Shown here in pieces: positions 14,902 to 22,320 of a stretch of DNA of 22,371 bases. The translations under genes and the position numbers were made by a program. Each line of letters starts with the position of its first letter. Position 1 is the first letter of the stretch. The stretch comes from a virus, in the IMG/VR virus record IMGVR_UViG_3300000115_000138, positions 4,673-27,043 of that record. The stretch is one strand, 5' to 3'. The notes under the pieces are model-generated. The model saw nothing but the letters and a program-made list of their open reading frames with translations. It did not search any database and was not told the DNA's origin.

Positions 14902-15489
14902 TTAACCCACTAAAAAATCAGAAAGATCAGAGTCAGCATTAACAGTTCTTTTCTTTCTATCTTTCTTTTCGTAATCTTTAATCGTGTTGTCGTGTTCTTT
15001 AATTAAGTCAATTCTTTGTTTTAAACTTTCCACAAAGGCATGAGTCTGTCCAGCAGCAGGGTTCGTCTCAAACTCTTCCTGTAGAAGAAGTTCTAATCCA
15101 GTCTCAGAAAGATACTTCATTTTAATATCTTGCTGTTTTTTCTCTTTCTGAATACGCCGCAGGAACGCATACCAAGAGATCTGAGTGAAGTACGCAAAGG
15201 CATTGGGTTTCCCTGTGCGCGTGGCAGTCTCAAGGTTATAGTTCTCAATTGCTTTCAAGCAGTTCTCAACTGCATCCATTACCATCTCTTCACGATAGGT
15301 GTAGCGAACGAAATTTGCTTTGTGGGATAGACCTTCTGCGATCTTAAGAAAACATCTTGCAATATAATTGGTGACGATTGGTTTTGTAAAACCTTTTTCT
15401 TTTGCGTCGTTTGCTGATTTAACGTAATCTACGACTGCCATAGAGAAGTCGGCGTTATTAACATAATGTGGTTTGTCTTTAGGTTTCAT
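14902..15489 (-). CDS. 55: Late-transcription sigma factor gp55
   Basis: Divergent sigma-70-family subunit that directs host RNA polymerase to TATAAATA late promoters. I start at ATG 15487-15489 (MKPKDKPHYVNNADF, 195 residues), with AAGGT 7 nt upstream; a TTG five codons earlier is less likely. T4 gp55 has the same opening pattern KYNYVNN. IAEGLSHKANFVRYTYREEMVMDAVE covers the sigma region 2-like part, and NAFAYFTQISWYAFLRRIQKE the -10 recognition helix. The C-terminus DLSDFLVG corresponds to the clamp-binding tail of T4 gp55 (LDFLYE). Late promoters present in this window are its expected targets. Confidence 0.95.
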   Translation of the reverse strand: MKPKDKPHYVNNADFSMAVVDYVKSANDAKEKGFTKPIVTNYIARCFLKIAEGLSHKANFVRYTYREEMVMDAVENCLKAIENYNLETATRTGKPNAFAYFTQISWYAFLRRIQKEKKQQDIKMKYLSETGLELLLQEEFETNPAAGQTHAFVESLKQRIDLIKEHDNTIKDYEKKDRKKRTVNADSDLSDFLVG

Positions 15490-15520
15490 ATGAAATACCT
15501 TCAATTTAATATAAAAACTT

Positions 15521-15549
15521 ATTATACTATAAAAAATAATCTATAACAA
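15521..15549 (-). promoter_or_regulatory. Sigma-70-like promoter for gp55-gp47-gp46
   Basis: Minus-strand -35 TTGTTA (15544-15549), 17 bp spacer and -10 TATAAT (15521-15526, perfect). Predicted start near 15514 gives a 25-nt leader with AAGGT before the gp55 ATG. The surrounding gap 15505-15619 holds no gene and no clear terminator. Confidence 0.75.
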
Positions 15550-15619
15550 GGCTGTTGTTATTCTGCTAATTTTGCAGTATAATAAAGCTTCTAGCGTTAG
15601 GGAATGTAGTATACTCGAG

Positions 15620-16075
15620 TTAGTGTAGGGTGTCGTCGCCGTTGGGGAAACGTATAATATTACTTATTTTGCTTTCCGCAGAGTCTGTATGAGATCCCAA
15701 TAATTCAGCAATTGCATCTGTAGTCTTCTTTACATTCAACAGTTGCTGTTTTTTAAAGATTTCTTCTCTGTCTTTCGCCATATAGTGCATTTCTTGAAGA
15801 GCAGACTCAAATTGATACAAAAGGTATTTATTGGGGTTAGAAGTGCCGATGATATGGTCGCTGTTGATTATAATATATTCATCGGCACTCTCAATATATT
15901 GCACCCAAGGTTTGAAAGTATAATAAGATTCTAAATTGTTGGGAGAAACAACAAGAGCAATCTTCATAGCGTTCCTAACTACAATTTCTTTTTCTCCATT
16001 TTCCGGCCAATCAATAACATCACAGATAACTTCTTCACCATCAGACAATTTAAATTGCTTTACATCATACATCAT
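15620..16075 (-). CDS. LSm-like small beta-barrel protein, unknown role
   Basis: 151 residues. The first about 85 residues run YDVKQFKLSDGEEVICDVIDW, then a strand IVVRNAMKIALVV, KPWVQYI and DEYIIINSDHIIGTSNP. This is the order of strands expected for an Sm/Hfq-like barrel: a short helix replaced by K-L-S-D-G-E-x-V, a 'v.n.m.i' strand and a final 'i....ii' strand. The C-terminal part is a helix (YLLYQFESALQEMHYMAKDREE) and a polar tail. No catalytic motif. The ATG overlaps the UvsW stop (ATGA). The fold call rests on pattern only; RNA binding is inference. Confidence 0.6.
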   Translation of the reverse strand: MMYDVKQFKLSDGEEVICDVIDWPENGEKEIVVRNAMKIALVVSPNNLESYYTFKPWVQYIESADEYIIINSDHIIGTSNPNKYLLYQFESALQEMHYMAKDREEIFKKQQLLNVKKTTDAIAELLGSHTDSAESKISNIIRFPNGDDTLH

Positions 16076-17553
16076 TTTAATTTTATCTTAGTTAGTTTGT
16101 GGGTAAACTTCTCAGTATTATATATTTTTATTCTTTCGGCGCTATGGCGCAGGGTAAAATTTGCCTTTCCGTTACTACGGAGATCGTCGGCAATGTCATA
16201 TAGTTTTGTGTCTCTACCGTCTTCGGACACTCGTAAACCTCTACCAATCGATTGGAGTACTCTGATTTGAGATTTGGAAGGAGAAGCAAAGACAATATTA
16301 TGTAAGTTGCGTATATTAATTCCAGTAGAAAAAGTCCCAAGAGAAGCAAGAACAACGCTATTGCTTTGTTTCTCAACAATTGCTCTAACCGCTTCCCTGT
16401 CGCTTGTTTTAGTTTCGCCAGACACATAAAATAATCTTCGATTAGGTTCTAGTTTCTCTTCGATAAGATCTTTCAGAATCTTACCGTGCCTTTCAACCAG
16501 GTTGAAAAGAACAAGAGTATTGCCGTCTAGAGAACAAGTAAGGTTACGGATAAAATTATTACGCCCAGAATGACTAACAATAAAATCAATCTCTTCTTGG
16601 TAGGTCGCGTCTCTTAACGTATTCCTTATCGCCTCTTCATATTCAAGTAGTATAATATCTATATCTAAATTAGCTAACTGTTTATCTGCTTGCAGTTTTG
16701 CGGTGGTAGTTACTTTATTTACTGGTCCGAATAATCCCTCCAAAACCATTTTGTTAGTTTCTGTACCGTCTAACGTCCCTGTTGTACCAAATCGATACTC
16801 CGCATTAACTGCCTTGTTCATAATAGAAGAAAGTGATTTCGCTTTAAACCCATGACACTCATCGCCAATAACCATACCAAACTGCTCGAACCATTTGGGG
16901 TGCAATTTGTGTATAGATTGCCAAGTGCTAATGATAATTTTCTTATCACTATCCTTATCCTTTCCGGAGTAGATTATATGACAGTTTTCTTCGGATTCGT
17001 ACCCATAGTCGGCAAAGTCCTTAAACATCTGCTCTACAAGTCCTGTCGTCGGCACTACGACTAGAACTTTTTCAGAATGAAGGTTAGTATACCATCTCAG
17101 TAGTAAATATATAATGAACGATTTGCCGGAACCAGTCGGGGAAACTAGTACTGCTCTCTTGTTCTCAACGGCGTGGGTAAAGGCATCGTACTGGTAGTCT
17201 CTCGGCAAAAACGGTAGGTCTTTGAGAGTAGAAATCCATTTAAGGGTTTCCATATGATTGACGGAGTTTAACTGATTGGGTAACCCATAAGAAGATTCTT
17301 CTAGAGTTACTGCATACATACGCTCTGCAGCAAATCGTTTAATTTTATTATAGAGACCAGCGTTTATCTCACCATTGATACGATTGAGCATATGGATTTG
17401 ACCATCCCAAACTCTCTTCTTAAACGCTGGCATAAACTTATGCCCTGGGACAAAGAAAGAAAAATGATCATACAATTCTTGGGCAACCTGCGGAGAACAC
17501 TCAACAAGTTGCAGCATCGCATGATTCTTTAATTTGAGTTTAATTACTTCCAC
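16072..17553 (-). CDS. uvsW: UvsW, RNA-DNA and branched-DNA helicase
   Basis: Superfamily 2 helicase that unwinds R-loops and branched DNA, helping the switch from origin- to recombination-dependent replication. It has 493 residues against 503 in T4. Motif I is SPTGSGKS at 138-145, motif II DECH at 231-234, motif III FGTTGTLDG at about 255-263 and motif VI QSIGRGLR at 434-441. The N-terminal about 100 residues (FVPGHKFMPAFKKRVWDG) match the UvsW N-terminal domain. It starts at GTG 17551-17553, inside the end of a small ORF, without a clear Shine-Dalgarno, so coupling is likely. Confidence 0.95.
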   Translation of the reverse strand: MEVIKLKLKNHAMLQLVECSPQVAQELYDHFSFFVPGHKFMPAFKKRVWDGQIHMLNRINGEINAGLYNKIKRFAAERMYAVTLEESSYGLPNQLNSVNHMETLKWISTLKDLPFLPRDYQYDAFTHAVENKRAVLVSPTGSGKSFIIYLLLRWYTNLHSEKVLVVVPTTGLVEQMFKDFADYGYESEENCHIIYSGKDKDSDKKIIISTWQSIHKLHPKWFEQFGMVIGDECHGFKAKSLSSIMNKAVNAEYRFGTTGTLDGTETNKMVLEGLFGPVNKVTTTAKLQADKQLANLDIDIILLEYEEAIRNTLRDATYQEEIDFIVSHSGRNNFIRNLTCSLDGNTLVLFNLVERHGKILKDLIEEKLEPNRRLFYVSGETKTSDREAVRAIVEKQSNSVVLASLGTFSTGINIRNLHNIVFASPSKSQIRVLQSIGRGLRVSEDGRDTKLYDIADDLRSNGKANFTLRHSAERIKIYNTEKFTHKLTKIKLK

Positions 17554-17671
17554 GGGTCATATAATATTTCAAAAGGGTTACATAATAACGAAACTGCTTT
17601 GGTTGCTGTTCGTAGTTGGGTAGTTTAGGAAATCTACGAATTAACTCTTTGTAGATTTCTTCTGACGACAT
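17540..17671 (-). CDS. 43-residue ORF between uvsY and uvsW
   Basis: A small ORF reading MSSEEIYKELIRRFPKLPNY then EQQPKQFRYYVTLLKYYMTR. It is basic and aromatic and probably two short helices around a Pro-rich turn. It begins 5 bases after the uvsY stop and overlaps the GTG start of uvsW by 14 bases, so it lies in one transcript with both. T4 also carries small genes (uvsY.-1, uvsY.-2) between uvsW and uvsY, but in T4 I cannot confirm homology. The composition and overlap favour a real protein. Confidence 0.7.
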   Translation of the reverse strand: MSSEEIYKELIRRFPKLPNYEQQPKQFRYYVTLLKYYMTRGSN

Positions 17672-17675
17672 TTGG

Positions 17676-18119
17676 TTAAAATCCTGCTTCAAACTTTTTG
17701 TACTCGATTATGTTTTTAACAGTTTGGTGACGCCATTTGAGATTTTCAACTATCTCTTTAACAGTATCTATACAATTCTTTAGGTACTCAATTTTCGCCT
17801 CGCTTGCTACTAATTCTGGATCTGCTTCTACGTAATGTTCCATCTCTCCTTTCAACACCTTTAATCCGTCAAAGGGGTCTGGGTCCCACCCGAGTTCTAT
17901 AACTTCTTCATGCGGCATCTTACCTTGGTACCATTTCCATTTCAACAGCATAAGTTCTTTCTGTTTAAATTCTGCTTGTTTTAACTTCAATTTTGTGTGT
18001 GATAGTATCGATAGGTACTTCGCGTGTAGTTCGGGGGTTTGTCTAGAAGACTCATCAATAGCGTTAGGGTCAATTCGACAGTCTGTCTGCCATTCTTCTA
18101 ATATTTTATCTAGATTCAT
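17676..18119 (-). CDS. uvsY: UvsY, recombination mediator
   Basis: Loads UvsX onto single-stranded DNA covered by gp32. It has 147 residues against 137 in T4. The opening LDKILEEWQTDCRID and the SKxxL-type helix (ELHAKYLSILSHTKLKLKQA, residues about 31-50) follow the T4 pattern of a helical heptameric protein. The end KNIIEYKKFEAGF matches T4's IQDMRAFEAGK closely. The middle is Lys/Trp-rich (KWKWYQGKMP), fitting DNA contact. No Shine-Dalgarno is obvious. A sigma-70-like promoter lies about 22 bases before the ATG. Confidence 0.92.
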   Translation of the reverse strand: MNLDKILEEWQTDCRIDPNAIDESSRQTPELHAKYLSILSHTKLKLKQAEFKQKELMLLKWKWYQGKMPHEEVIELGWDPDPFDGLKVLKGEMEHYVEADPELVASEAKIEYLKNCIDTVKEIVENLKWRHQTVKNIIEYKKFEAGF

Positions 18120-18147
18120 AATGTAAGTTTCGCCAAAGGTTTAATAT

Positions 18148-18176
18148 ATTATACTATACTAATTCAAAATATACAA
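18148..18176 (-). promoter_or_regulatory. Sigma-70-like promoter for uvsY-uvsW
   Basis: Minus-strand -35 TTGTAT (18171-18176), 17 bp spacer and -10 TATAAT (18148-18153). It overlaps the last codons of the tail-protein gene. Predicted start near 18141 leaves a 22-nt leader. This separates early/middle recombination genes from the late tail gene upstream. Confidence 0.55.
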
Positions 18177-18654
18177 ACCTAAACGCAGCATTAAATGTAA
18201 TCGGCGTAACGTCGCCTGATTGTGTGGTAAATTCAATATCGCCGATAGAAATAGGAAATGCAGAATAGTATTTTATTCGTTTGACCACATTGTTATGACT
18301 AGACAATATAGAAACTGTTATGTCAGATTCAGTAGGAATCAATGTATCTCTGAAAGCGTCAGTACTTGTTACCTGAGGAGATTCGACAAACCGTTTCATC
18401 CAGTCGTAAATCTCATTATAGGTATTCATTTCTTCGTCAACGAGAAAGTTGAAAGAAACCTGACCAAATTGAATCTTATCCCCAACAATCGGAGCATTTA
18501 CTCTACGGAACGGCATCTCTACTGCAGAGACGTCTATGGAGGGGTGCTGCACTGACTGGGCAAAATACTCTAGGTTTGGGTAATTCTCTCTGTTGATAGT
18601 TACAGAAAACCCAGTAGGTTGTAGGTAATTCACATTAGTGGTTAAAGTTGCCAT
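18154..18654 (-). CDS. Tail-tube-fold virion protein (T4 gp3/gp19-like)
   Basis: 166 residues. PTGFSVTINRENYPNLEYFAQ starts a beta-rich protein, with IVGDKIQFGQVSFNFLVDEEM and a helix NEIYDWMKRFVE in the middle, and paired strands at the end (PISIGDIEFTTQ and ITFNAAFRFVYFEL). This layout (strand pair, long loop, helix with W-M, closing strands) is that of the contractile tail tube and tail-tube terminator family. I cannot tell a gp19-type tube from a gp3-type tail-completion protein. It has its own late promoter and follows the gp23 terminator. Position next to the capsid gene fits the marine T4-like order as I recall it. Confidence 0.65.
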   Translation of the reverse strand: MATLTTNVNYLQPTGFSVTINRENYPNLEYFAQSVQHPSIDVSAVEMPFRRVNAPIVGDKIQFGQVSFNFLVDEEMNTYNEIYDWMKRFVESPQVTSTDAFRDTLIPTESDITVSILSSHNNVVKRIKYYSAFPISIGDIEFTTQSGDVTPITFNAAFRFVYFELV

Positions 18655-18678
18655 ATTGGTACTCGATGTCTTTACACA

Positions 18679-18686
18679 TATTTATA
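18679..18686 (-). promoter_or_regulatory. T4-type late promoter for the tail protein gene
   Basis: Exact TATAAATA on the minus strand. With the octamer at -13 to -6, the start is near 18673, leaving a 19-nt leader before the ATG at 18654. It begins 12 bases beyond the U-tract side of the gp23 terminator, so the tail gene is reset as a separate late unit. Confidence 0.85.
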
Positions 18687-18697
18687 CAATATTTAAG

Positions 18698-18730
18698 ACA
18701 AAAAAAACCCCCGCCTTTCGGCGAGGGTTC
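18698..18730 (-). terminator. Intrinsic terminator after gp23
   Basis: Minus-strand stem AACCCTCGCC / GGCGGGGGTT (18720-18729 and 18706-18715), one T-G wobble, with a GAAA tetraloop, followed by a run of T (down to about 18701). It is about 50 bases after the gp23 stop codon and is the strongest terminator in the window. Confidence 0.92.
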
Positions 18731-18775
18731 TCAAATTGAAGTATAGAAAAACTATTCTTCTTTTTCTTACTACAT

Positions 18776-20131
18776 TTATGCTTCGTTGAGGATATTGTCA
18801 ACGCGGAAGATTCTGTAGTATTCGTTAGTACGAGCAGTTGCCAAACCATCAGCAGGCGCCATGCCAACGTATGGGTTTGAAGCCATGCCGTAACGAGTCT
18901 TAAAACCAATCTTAGGTTGGAACGTATCTTCAGCAACAGCACGGAACATTTGCAGAGGGACGTATGGGCAGTAGAATACACCTGAGTCATAAGGATTAGT
19001 ACCTTTATAACCAACAGTGATGTAGTCAGCAGTGCTATACGGATCAATGTAAACCTTAGTGCGGCCGTTTAATACGCCAGCAAAAGTATTACCTGTGTCA
19101 TCTACTTGTAATTGAGTAGAAAGAGCAGGTGAATAATCGAGCATGCCAGAAGCAGAAAGAGCAGTCGCAACGTCTGAAGAACAGATTACGATGTTACCCT
19201 TGCCACGACGAGTTGCTTTAGCGATTGCATTACATTCGCGCTCGAGGTGAACGATTAAACCTTTATACTTCTCAACAGACCAACGACCATCAGCATCAAC
19301 AGAAAGATCGAAGATACCTTTAGTAGCGTTAGTAGACTGCTGTGCACCCAACACTGCTTGTGAGTTAATCGTACGAACTACTTCACGATTAATTTCAGCA
19401 AGAATTTCAGTAGAAAGGATGTTGGCAAGTTCTGTTTCAGCGTCAAGACCGTGGATTGCTTTGAGGTCTTGTGCCAATTCAATTGTGTATTCTGCCTTGA
19501 GAGCACGTGACTTAGCAGTAACGGTTGCTTTCTCAATGGTGAAACCCATTTCGTTGAATTGCTCGCCGCCTGTACCGCCGAGTAATTCAGCAGTAGCAGT
19601 AGACATACCGCCAGCAAAAGTAGCAGGGTGCGCGCCGCCGGAATCGCCGATGTCGCCGTCGTTATCAGTATCAACAACGCCCGCAAGACCAGAAGGGCTA
19701 GTCCCTTGTGTGGCAGCCGAATCACCAGAGTAATAAGTCTGTGCTTCGTTGAACAATGCTTCTGTACCAGAAGTAGTAGCACCAGCCAAAGTCTTGTACT
19801 TGCTCTTCATAGCAAAGATAAGACCTGTAGGACCAGTCATAGGTTGAACACCACAGATGTCGTATGCCATCAAGTTAGGCATTGCACGACGTACGAGAGC
19901 GATCAGGACAGGATTCCAGTTATCAACAGCACCACCAGCGCCACCGAAAGAACCACTACCAGCCATTGTGCCAGCTTCCATCAAAGACTGCTCACCGCTT
20001 TCACGGAAGGCGATTTCTTGGTTTTCTAAAATTTGTGCAGTAACAGCACGACGATGTGAATCACCGATTTTACCGGCAGATTCTTCGTTGAGCACAGGTG
20101 CCCATTTTTCCATTAGTGTATCGTAAGACAT
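18776..20131 (-). CDS. 23: Major capsid protein gp23 (precursor)
   Basis: Builds the hexamers of the head, HK97 fold. It has 451 residues against 521 in T4. MSYDTLMEKWAPVLNEE opens the propeptide. A likely gp21 cleavage site is LME at 50-52, fitting the (I/L)-x-E rule, leaving Ala53 as new N-terminus. Then NPVLIALVRRAMPNLMAYDI and CGVQPMTGPTGLIFAMKSKY (about 73-113) form the signature block of gp23. The end FKTRYGMASNPYV then YYRIFRVDNIL is also typical. AAGGAGT sits 7 nt before the ATG. The gene runs straight into a strong terminator, and no gp24 follows here. Confidence 0.97.
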   Translation of the reverse strand: MSYDTLMEKWAPVLNEESAGKIGDSHRRAVTAQILENQEIAFRESGEQSLMEAGTMAGSGSFGGAGGAVDNWNPVLIALVRRAMPNLMAYDICGVQPMTGPTGLIFAMKSKYKTLAGATTSGTEALFNEAQTYYSGDSAATQGTSPSGLAGVVDTDNDGDIGDSGGAHPATFAGGMSTATAELLGGTGGEQFNEMGFTIEKATVTAKSRALKAEYTIELAQDLKAIHGLDAETELANILSTEILAEINREVVRTINSQAVLGAQQSTNATKGIFDLSVDADGRWSVEKYKGLIVHLERECNAIAKATRRGKGNIVICSSDVATALSASGMLDYSPALSTQLQVDDTGNTFAGVLNGRTKVYIDPYSTADYITVGYKGTNPYDSGVFYCPYVPLQMFRAVAEDTFQPKIGFKTRYGMASNPYVGMAPADGLATARTNEYYRIFRVDNILNEA

Positions 20132-20134
20132 TTC

Positions 20135-21142
20135 TTACTCCTTAGTTGTTTTTTTGATTGCTTGTAAATAACGATCCATCGAAGAAGTAACTTCTGAGGG
20201 AACATCGTTCGCCCAGTCTTCAACAATTTCTTCTGATTCAGCGATGATTTCTTTCTTGAAGTAAGATTCTTTTACAGTCTTAACTTTTTGTGTAAAAGAT
20301 TCTTCGTCTTCGAAATCTAATGACTCAACCAATGATCGTAACTTTTCAACTTCAGTTTGTGCAAGGTCATTTGCAGATTCACGAATAATCGTTTCACGCG
20401 TTTGATCTTGAATTTTTTCGTTTAAAGACATCATTGCTTCGGTTGCGGAATTGAGTTTTTCTTCCAATTCTTCAACTTCAGAAGCAAGTTCGTCAACTAG
20501 GTCGACTTTGGACTCTGGTACTTCGATGTAAGATTCAACAAACAATTCTTTAAGATTGCTCATAAACCCTTCAGCGATTTCAGTACGCAAACCTTGCTCT
20601 AGAGCAACCTGATTTGTTTCCATCCAAGTTTCAACTACATAGTTGAGATAGTTATCAACTTTCTCGACGAGGTCATCGCGGGTGCTTTGAACTTCTTCTT
20701 CGAGCTTAGTGTGATATTCATTTTCCAATCGATCAACTTCTTCAGCGATCTTGGAACGAATTGCAGTTTCGAAAATTACAGCAGTTTTCCCTTTGAACTC
20801 GTCAGAGAGAGTTGCTTCTGATTCAACTAATTCACTCAGTTCTTGAGAGAAATTGTAAGAAGTTTCGGGCAGTTCAACTGCTTCTTCTTCTACCATTTCG
20901 CCAAACTCTTCGTGCATTTTAGCATATGCTGCAGCTAATTGGTCTTTTTTCATACCATTCATTTTGCTGTACATTGCGTTGATCATACCTGCTTTGGTTT
21001 TCGGCATTGGGCTCTGCTTAACAGAACTCGATGCTGCAGCAACTGATGCTACGGACTGTGCCTCAGCATTTTTCGTATCGTGAGCTTCCTCGATTTGGTT
21101 GTCCTCATCGTGAAGTTCAAGGTCTAAATTATCTTCAGACAT
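20135..21142 (-). CDS. 22: Prohead core scaffold protein gp22
   Basis: Internal scaffold around which the capsid assembles; degraded by gp21 at maturation. It has 335 residues, against 269 in T4. The sequence is very acidic and almost entirely helical, with long Glu/Leu/Val stretches (VDELASEVEELEEKLNSATE, about 223-242) predicted as coiled coil. A central motif, KTKAGMINAMYSKMNGMKKD (about 49-68), is a typical feature of gp22 in marine T4-like phages as I recall. The ATG has AGGAGT upstream. It lies between gp21 and gp23, as in T4. Confidence 0.92.
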   Translation of the reverse strand: MSEDNLDLELHDEDNQIEEAHDTKNAEAQSVASVAAASSSVKQSPMPKTKAGMINAMYSKMNGMKKDQLAAAYAKMHEEFGEMVEEEAVELPETSYNFSQELSELVESEATLSDEFKGKTAVIFETAIRSKIAEEVDRLENEYHTKLEEEVQSTRDDLVEKVDNYLNYVVETWMETNQVALEQGLRTEIAEGFMSNLKELFVESYIEVPESKVDLVDELASEVEELEEKLNSATEAMMSLNEKIQDQTRETIIRESANDLAQTEVEKLRSLVESLDFEDEESFTQKVKTVKESYFKKEIIAESEEIVEDWANDVPSEVTSSMDRYLQAIKKTTKE

Positions 21143-21151
21143 ATTTGACTC

Positions 21152-21811
21152 CTATTTGTTTGATTTGAGCAACGAGAGGAAATTTTTAAACTCACGTACC
21201 TGAGTCTCGTAGAGATCAGTGCGTGGAGCCTTTTTAATTTCAGTCTCCATTTCTTCAATTACTTGAGGTTCAATAATGCCATTATTCCAGACCCACTCAA
21301 CGCCTTCCATGATTCCATTAACAAAAGCTGCTGGAGCCGATGGATCTTGCACGATATCTACCGTGTTAAGAATAAAGTCGTTTTTTACGACCATTGTGCC
21401 ATTTTTGTTCTCAAGACTACCCATACCACGAGTTGACACTCCTAGTTGAACACCGCCTTCAAGTAGACCTTTTACAATCTGACCCATCGGAGTATCCAAA
21501 ATTTGTGCCTTACCAATCACATCATTACCTTCCCACTGAAGGTCGGTTATGAGGTGTGAAACTTTATCAAGATTAACAGTAGGACCTTCGGGGTGATTTA
21601 ACTCGCCGACTGATCGTTTCTGTGCAACTTGTTCGGTAACGTATTTATCCACTGCCTTTTCCATAATGGCCCGAGGATAAACACGACCGTTTCTATTCTT
21701 TTGATCTGCTTGTGCAAAGACGCCTTCTATTGCATAACCTTTACCACCGCTTTTTGCTTCGGTAATTACTGTTTCTATTGGTTGTCCAATATATTCTGCA
21801 ATAAGTTTCAT
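21152..21811 (-). CDS. 21: Prohead core protease gp21
   Basis: Serine protease that cleaves head proteins during maturation. It has 219 residues, near T4 gp21 (212). KNRNGRVYPRAIMEKAV (about 38-54) is the family signature. GELNHP carries the probable catalytic His73, and GVSTRG the catalytic Ser126; DIVQDPSAP (152-160) follows, as in other U9/S80-type proheads proteases. The ATG directly follows the stop of the previous gene (TAAATG), and AAGGAAA in that gene's end serves as ribosome binding site. Confidence 0.95.
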   Translation of the reverse strand: MKLIAEYIGQPIETVITEAKSGGKGYAIEGVFAQADQKNRNGRVYPRAIMEKAVDKYVTEQVAQKRSVGELNHPEGPTVNLDKVSHLITDLQWEGNDVIGKAQILDTPMGQIVKGLLEGGVQLGVSTRGMGSLENKNGTMVVKNDFILNTVDIVQDPSAPAAFVNGIMEGVEWVWNNGIIEPQVIEEMETEIKKAPRTDLYETQVREFKNFLSLLKSNK

Positions 21812-22015
21812 TTACATTTCCTTTGCAAAAGCAACACCCATCTTCTCTGCTTCTTTCTGAGAGCGATAAGTGTCTAATTTGTCACCGTCGATATATGCGG
21901 TGAACCCCTTTGTGTCTTTGTGCACCATTACATTTACTTTATTGACTTTCTTAGAAAATACGTGATCGCCTGCAGGCATCTTCTTCGCTTCTCTAATGTT
22001 TTTAAAAGTTTTCAT
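21812..22015 (-). CDS. 67-residue basic protein at the prohead locus
   Basis: Unknown function. It opens MKTFKNIREAKKMPAGDHVF and has a compact alpha/beta pattern: VNVMVHKDTKGFTAYIDGDKL followed by DTYRSQKEAEKMG, with the motif Y-I-D-G-D-x-L-D. It is basic, unlike acidic T4 gp67. Place between the acidic 92-residue protein and gp21 suggests an internal head or core role (T4 has gp67 and gp68 here). A late promoter lies 5 bases before its ATG and there is no Shine-Dalgarno. Confidence 0.7.
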   Translation of the reverse strand: MKTFKNIREAKKMPAGDHVFSKKVNKVNVMVHKDTKGFTAYIDGDKLDTYRSQKEAEKMGVAFAKEM

Positions 22016-22028
22016 GGTTTTATTTATA
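22013..22028 (-). promoter_or_regulatory. T4 late promoter abutting the 67-residue gene, leaderless geometry
   Basis: Exact TATAAATA on the minus strand at 22021-22028. With the octamer at -13 to -6, the five bases AAACC lie at -5 to -1 and +1 is 22015, the A of the ATG. Its product would include gp21, gp22 and gp23 down to the terminator at 18700. Confidence 0.7.
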
Positions 22029-22040
22029 ATAAATTAATAT

Positions 22041-22319
22041 TTAAGAATCTTCGGGTTCTGTTAGGGGTTCTTCTTCTTGTTGGTTGAAAATCTCCCCTGC
22101 GATCTTGACCTTTGTTTGATTTAATACGTTTTGCACCCTATCATCAAGCAAATCTGTAAACTGTTTCTCTGCCTGATTGTAGTTTTTGTCCTGGATGTAG
22201 TCTAATAGATCTTCGATCGGATTAGTTTCTTCAACCTCGATTTCATTAGAAACCTCGACTTCATCAACAGTTTGATCGATTTCTTCAATTTCATTTTCTA
22301 ATTCTTCTACTTCACTCAT
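22041..22319 (-). CDS. Small acidic prohead core protein (gp67/gp68-like position)
   Basis: 92 residues, strongly acidic at both ends (EELENEIEEIDQTVDEVEVS and EEEPLTEPEDS). The middle IEDLLDYIQDKNYNQAEKQF then TDLLDDRVQNVL is a helical block, followed by KVKIAGEIFN. It lies between the likely portal gene and gp21, the position of T4 gp67/gp68 core proteins. The ATG has GAGGA about 6-7 nt upstream. Identity as a core scaffold component is inferred from charge and place. A role in head shape or core assembly is possible. Confidence 0.7.
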   Translation of the reverse strand: MSEVEELENEIEEIDQTVDEVEVSNEIEVEETNPIEDLLDYIQDKNYNQAEKQFTDLLDDRVQNVLNQTKVKIAGEIFNQQEEEPLTEPEDS

Positions 22320-22320
22320 T

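Noticed and set aside
15505-15619. Possible small RNA or terminator between the LSm-like gene and gp55
   Set aside because: Only a 4-bp stem (CTGC/GCAG) without a T-run; the stretch is explained by the gp55 promoter.
18682-19782. Leu/Thr-rich minus-strand ORFs inside gp23 in other frames
   Set aside because: Low-complexity shadows of the Ala/Thr-rich capsid gene; no start signals.
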